NCBI GenBank assembly: GCA_011799875.1
Contig: CM022303.1
Span: 277,646,904-277,710,903, forward strand
Origin: Thinopyrum elongatum
Taxonomy: Eukaryota > Streptophyta > Magnoliopsida > Poales > Poaceae
Direction of reading: 5' to 3'
DNA: 64,000 nt
Shown in pieces: positions 59,603 through 64,000 of this stretch. The notes under the pieces were generated by a model. That model was not told where the DNA came from, did not search any database, and was given only the letters and a program-made list of their open reading frames with translations. The first letter of the stretch is position 1. Every line of letters starts with the position of its first letter. A program made the position numbers and the translations under genes.

Positions 59603-59702
59603 GATTAAGCCCTATAGCTGCCCATGGTATTTTGAGAGCGAAGCTGTGATACCAAGGCATGTAGTGTGTTCCTGTGGTGGGCAGGCCATGGGGGGCGTAT
59701 TC

Positions 59703-60659
59703 CTATGTACGTCGAACGCAGGAAGGCTCCTTGGCCAGAGAGAGGGCCTGTGCTCGCTTGCTCGTGTCACCCGCCTTGGTGGAGAGCAGACAATTCGGCC
59801 CTTCGTATTTGGCCGCCAAGGCCGCAGTGTGTTCCTCCGTCCGAAGCGAGCGCTCTGTGTTGCCATTGACTGTGATGACGCCCTTTGGTCCAGGCATCTT
59901 CAATTTGAGGTAGGCGTAGTGGGGGCCAGCGTTGAAACGAGCGAACGCTGTTCGACCGAGGAGGGCGTGATAGCCGCTGCGGAAGGGGGCGATATCGAAG
60001 ATCAAGTCTTTGGTTCGAAAGTTATCCGGAGAGCCAAATACCACTTCCAAGGTGAAAGTGCCCGAACAACGGGCTTCAATGCTGGGGATAATCCCCTTGA
60101 AGGTTGTGTTGCTGGTTTTGATCCTTGACGGGTCAATACCCATTTTCCGCACTGTATCTTCATAGATCAGGTTGAGGCTGCTGCCTCCATCCATTAGGAC
60201 TCTGGTGAGGTGGTATCCATCGATAATGTGATCTAGGACCATGGCCGCTGATCCTCCATGACGGATACTGTTTAGGTGGTCCTTGCGATCGAAGGTGATC
60301 GGGCATGCCGACCATGGGTTGAATTTCGGGGCTACAGGTTCTATGGCGTAAACGTCTCGAAGTGCGCGCTTCTGCTCCTTCTTGGGTATATGAGTGGCAT
60401 AGATCATGTTCACTGTTTTAACCTCCGGAGGGAATTGTTTCTAGCCTCAGTTATTCGGCCTGCGAGGTTCCTCATCGTCCTCGATGTGGGAGCTTTTTCC
60501 CATGTCTTCGGCTGTGAGCTTGCCGGCCTGCTTAATCACCCAACAGTTATGGTTGGTGTGGTTGGCAGGCTTGTTTGCGGCGCCATGTATCTGGCATGGC
60601 CTATCCAGGGTAACATCCAACTTAGTGGGCCCATCCTGGTTTCCTTTAGAGGGCTTCTT
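59703..60659 (-). pseudogene. Zinc knuckle and aspartic protease of J2
   Basis: The minus-strand frame shows the zinc-knuckle area (CQIH...NHNCWVI) and then the protease with active-site MDGGSSLNLIY and ALLGRTAFARFNAG. It is the same protein as in J1 at 2704-3779. It is in the same frame as the Gag piece upstream, separated by stops at about 60657 and 60445. The open part is 60413-59703. It would process Gag; no RT follows. Confidence 0.82.
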
Positions 60660-62892
60660 TCACGGCCCTAACTTGGAATTGCGGAATCCGGCATTTACTG
60701 TCGTGTCGTCGGCCTCGGCGCCATTGTGTCGATGCTTATTTTTATTGCAGCATGGCTTTCCGTTGCCGTCCCGGACTTCTGAAGTGCCGGGGTCTTCTGG
60801 GTTGGTGCTTCTATGAGCCAACCAACTATCTTCGCCCGCGCAAAAGCGAGTCATGAGGGATGTGAGAGCCGCCATTGTCTTCAGTTTATCCTGGCCGAGC
60901 TGACATGCGAGCCATTCATCACGAATACTATGTCTGAACGCAGCTATGGCTTCGGCATCCGGGCAGTCAACTATCTGGTTCATTTTTGTTAAAAACCGGT
61001 TCCAGAATTGCCGGGCCGACTCGCCGGATTGTTGGACCACGTGGCTCAAGTCATCGGCATCCGGGGGCCGGACGTAGGTGCCTTGAAAGTTAGCTCGGAA
61101 AGCATCCTCGAGCTCTTCCCAGCTCCCTATGGAGTCTTCGTGGAGGATGTTCAACCAGTGTCGGGCTGGTCCTTTGAGCTTTAATTGCAGATATTTGATG
61201 GCGTGGAGGTCATCTCCTTGTGCCATATGAATGTGGAGAAGAAAATCCTCAATCCACACGGCCGTATCCGTGGTTCCATCGTACGGCTCGATGTTCATGG
61301 GTTTGAACCCTTCTGGGAATTGGTGTTGCATGACTTCATCGGTGAAGCACATTGGGTGAGCGGCGCCCCTTATTCGGGCTACATCGCCTCAAACTTCGGA
61401 GTCCATCCTAGCCCGGCGTTGATCCTGAACTCTATTATTTCGGTCGAGCCATGCCTGGTATCCATCTCTGTTATCGGGAGGATAACTTCTTGATCCATAG
61501 ATGGACCCTGACTGACCGGCTCTAGTGGCCAGGTCGTGCCGGAGATCGTATTGATATTCTGGTTGTGCCGCCTCCTTACCTTTACGGCGCGGGGGGGGGG
61601 GGGGCAGGTGGGTATTCGGCCTCGACAGCCGTTCTATCCCTTCCTCGAGGGGGACGATCAGGCTGATTGCCTTGAGTTTGTCTGGGTGGTGCGGGCTCGA
61701 CGGCCTCGTCGTTGAATTGTGGCAATAATTTGCGTTTGGGGTAGCCCCTTGTTTGTCGTTCATAGTCGTACCCTTCTTCAGCTGCTAGGACCTTGGTCCA
61801 TCTGTCGTTGAGGGTATCTTGTTCGGCCTTTATCTTTTGCTGCTGCTTCTTTAGGCTTCGCGCGGTGGCTATAAGTTGTCGCTTGAAGCGCTCCTGATCC
61901 AGTGGATCTTCTGGGACGATGAAGTCTTCGGCTCCAAGGCTGATCTCTTCTTCGGAGAGGGGCATATAATTGTTGTTTTTGGAATCATTGGGATCCTCAG
62001 GGTTATCCTGATCCTCATGACCCTTTGAGCCATCGAACTGGTGCTCGGGGGTAGGGTCGTCGAGGTCTTCTGCGTTGTCCGGAGAGTCACCTTCTCCGGT
62101 GCCCATGTTGCTTTCCCTGCTACGTCGCCCCTTGGATCGTCGATGTTGTCTTCGGCATTTGGGGGGCTCCTCTCCGGGCTTGTTACCATCCCTTCTGGGG
62201 GTGACGCCCTTATTAGCGCCATCGCCGTCGTCCTTGGGGGTGTCCACCATGTAGATGTTGTTGGTGGAAGTGGCCGTCCAGCGGCCTGTGACGGGAGGGG
62301 TGGTGTCCGTGTGGGCTGTAGCCTCGTTATCATCATCCATGTTGTCGGCCTCCTTTGAGGCATAGTCCAGCATGTCAGTTAAATCTTTGACCGTGGCTAT
62401 CAAATGGGTGGTGGGTGGGACATACAGTTCCCTGTGGCCTACCTCGAGGCTCCGTTGAATGTGAGCCGAGGATGGGCCATTGATAATAGTCATCATCAGG
62501 ATCCGGTCAAGTGCCTCGTTTAACAAAGCGAGGCTGACTGGGTCGTCTTGTGAAGTTTCTTCGGAGCTGACCTCCATCGCAATGGTGAAGTGAGGCGTGG
62601 GTCTGGCCAGGGCGAAGCCTTGGTCTTCGGACACCATACTCGCATCAGGGCTAGAGGCCAAACTTGTTGCGAGAAGGGCGAGTCCAGCGGGGGTTGACTC
62701 CCCCTCTTCGGACAATGAATTCTCGTTAAGGCTCCAGGCCAGATCCACGTCAAGGAGGGAGGGTCCGGATAGGGTTGATTCCTGGTCTTCGGACATAGGA
62801 GACGCTTCCTAGCTCAACGCCAGTAGCGTGGCAAGGGCCGATCCGGAGATCAGATCGGGGAGAGTCCCCGAAGTTAATGCTTCGGAGGCCAT
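60660..62892 (-). pseudogene. gag: Gag of J2
   Basis: ATG at 62892 (MASEALTSG), in-frame TAG near 62811, then a long open stretch to about 61600. That stretch is an acidic, Pro/Ser-rich N-terminal region ending in KRQLIATARSLKKQQQKI and a Pro tail. A run of about 14 identical bases (G on plus, near 61591-61604) shifts the frame. A TGA follows near 61387. The capsid domain is 61352-60660: IEPYDGTTDTAVWIEDFL, LKGPARHWLNIL and SARQFWNRFLTKMNQIVDC, typical of the retrotransposon gag family. It would form the particle for the element's own or a partner's RNA. Confidence 0.82.
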
Positions 62893-63166
62893 GGTTGTTG
62901 CAGGTAAGGCCGAGAGGCCCGTGAAGATCAGATCGCCCCGAGCATCGGTGACGTACTCGAAGTTTCCAAACCTGATCTGCTGCTCAGGGGCAAAATTATC
63001 GACCTAGTTGAGGTGGCCGGTCGCGTCGGCATGCAGAACAATGCTGCCGAATGTGAAAAGTTGCCTGGGGACGAAGATGTCTCCGATGCTGACGCCGTCT
63101 CTGACGATCAGGAGAGCCATCGATCCTTCGGCGATCCGACAGCGGAACTCTCAATGAAAGCCCTAA
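62893..63166 (-). other. 5' leader of J2
   Basis: 274 nt between the 5' LTR and the gag ATG on the minus strand. No tRNA-Asp-type or iMet-type PBS is recognisable at the LTR edge. Confidence 0.5.
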
Positions 63167-63618
63167 TGTCGGTGTCAAAACCGGCGGATCTCCGGTAGGG
63201 GGTCCCGAACTGTGGACCTTGGATCGATGGGGAACAGTAAACGTGGGACACGATGTTTACCCAGGTTCAGGCCCTCTCTAAGAGGTAAAACCCTACGTCT
63301 TGCTTGATTATATTGCTTGTGTATAAGGGGGTTACAAAGTAGATCTACCACGAGATAAGATGAACTAAACCCTAACTAGTAGGATGGTGATTGTTCTTCT
63401 AGCCTCTATGGACTAAGCCCCATGGTTTATATAGACACCAGGGGTGCTAGGGTTTACAGATAGTTAGTTACATCAAGGAAACTCCGGATCTTCCATCTTG
63501 ACTTGGGGTGCACACCTAGGCAAAAAATGTCTTCGGTCCGGATACAATGCGGCCCATCAATCCGGCCCATGTGAGACAGGCCGGCATCCCGAGGAACCCC
63601 TAATCCAGGACTCCCTCA
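63167..63618 (-). repeat. 5' LTR of J2
   Basis: 452 bp, pairs with 54159-54609; on the minus strand TGAGGGAGTCC...CACCGACA. The right flank ACCCC leads back into H. Confidence 0.88.
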
Positions 63619-63623
63619 ACCCC

Positions 63624-64000
63624 AATGACAAGCCGAGCAATTGGTTCATACTTTTTAACACGCTTTAGCTTTTTCAACCCCCACGCAATACATGAGCGCA
63701 AGCCATGGATATAGCACTATGGGTAGAATAGAATACGGTGGTAGAGATTAATTTGGAGAAGACAAAAAGGTAAGAAAGTCTGACATCGATGCGACTAATC
63801 AACGAGTTATGGAGACGCCCATCAATTGATACCAATGCAAGGAGTAGGGATTGCCATGCAACGGATGCACTAAGAGCTATAAGTGTATGAAAGGTCAAAC
63901 TGAAAACTAAGTGGGTGTGCATCTAACTCTATAATGAAAAATTCCCACTAGTATATGAAAGTGACAACATAGGAGACTCTATACGAAAAATATGGTGCTA
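63624..64000 (-). other. Internal non-coding DNA of H, second part
   Basis: Reverse complement of about 9370-9730 of G and the equivalent part of C. It runs to the window edge without a gene. Confidence 0.7.

Larger units (their letters stand above)
54159..63618 (-). mobile_element. Tat-like non-autonomous Gypsy element J2, complete
   Basis: 9.46 kb with LTRs 54159-54609 and 63167-63618 and a perfect TSD ACCCC (54154-54158 and 63619-63623). Gag and protease are on the minus strand, so the element's 5' end is at 63618. A multi-exon gene lies on the plus strand in the 3' half. There is no RT, RNase H or integrase. The two LTRs differ at about 23 of 451 sites by eye (about 5%). GGGGGCTAC on the minus strand next to 54609 is a plausible PPT. 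I cannot assign a PBS next to 63167. Confidence 0.88.
3780..64000 (-). mobile_element. Athila-like Gypsy element D, broken by four insertions, runs off the right edge
   Basis: Reading from the right on the minus strand: partial 5' LTR (52351-51175), tRNA-Asp PBS, gag-protease (51068-49142), RT (37252-36125), RNase H and integrase (15675-14008), ORF3 (13682-13278), a non-coding tail, PPT, and a 3' LTR (11711-3780). The pieces join exactly once G, C, I and H are removed, and TSDs mark each junction. D duplicated CTAAC at 3775-3779; the other copy lies beyond the window. Its pol proteins closely match element B. Every ORF has stops or frameshifts, so D is a dead copy and older than its four insertions. 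Confidence 0.85.
52352..64000 (-). mobile_element. Non-autonomous Athila-like element H, incomplete at right edge
   Basis: Its 3' LTR is 52352-53857. Internal sequence at 53858-54158 and 63624-64000 is the reverse complement of the 3' halves of C and G, including the TACTCGAGGACGAGCAGG stretch next to the PPT. J2 interrupts it. The candidate TSD is GGAGC at 52347-52351; its partner is outside the window. Confidence 0.8.

Noticed and set aside
1..64000. CRISPR array, bacterial operon or host plant gene
   Set aside because: No regular spaced repeats, no ribosome-binding sites or operons, and every convincing protein belongs to an LTR element.

Overview
This window looks like intergenic DNA of a large-genome grass, most likely a Triticeae species (wheat, Aegilops, barley or rye). 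I see no host gene, rRNA, tRNA gene or CRISPR array. Almost every base belongs to LTR retrotransposons inserted into one another. Two Gypsy-type groups account for nearly all of it. The first is Athila-like: LTRs of about 1.4-1.6 kb starting TGATA, a primer-binding site matching the 3' end of tRNA-Asp, pol without a chromodomain, and a third ORF (ORF3) after integrase. The second is Tat-like: gag-protease on one strand and a spliced gene on the other. Genus and lineage names come from recalled family knowledge; no search was run.

The nesting can be read from LTR ends and target-site duplications (TSDs). Level 0 is a Tat-like element (J1, 1-3779) running off the left edge. Level 1 is D, a minus-strand Athila-like element that enters J1 at 3780 and runs past the right edge. 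Level 2, inside D: G (5007-11417) in its 3' LTR, C (15676-36124) in its RNase H region, solo LTR I (37253-49141) upstream of its RT, and H (52352 to beyond 64000) in its 5' LTR. Level 3: E (20208-33807) in C, B (37520-47835) in I, and J2 (54159-63618) in H. Level 4: the 4-kb solo LTR K (20717-24772) in E's 5' LTR.

B is the most complete autonomous-type element: LTR, tRNA-Asp PBS, gag, protease, RT, RNase H, integrase, ORF3, polypurine tract (PPT), LTR. It is inactive because of stops and frameshifts. D has the same layout but is broken into pieces by its insertions. E keeps gag-protease and an uninterrupted 360-aa ORF3 but has no RT or integrase. G, C and H are non-autonomous; G and C each carry one unfamiliar ORF and share a 3' half despite different LTRs. 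J1 and J2 lack pol and carry a multi-exon gene antisense to gag-protease.

The strongest candidate for an undescribed system is the segment between integrase and ORF3 in B and D. It is about 302 nt long, starts with a GGTAAGT donor and ends with a TTTTCTRACAG acceptor 10-12 nt before the ORF3 ATG. Inside it are a long GC-rich hairpin resembling the one in the same element's LTR promoter and a TATA box about 85 nt before the ATG. Both elements also have a splice donor in the gag leader, and an extra copy of the PPT just after ORF3. Three of the nested insertions (G, H, B) landed in or beside such a hairpin.
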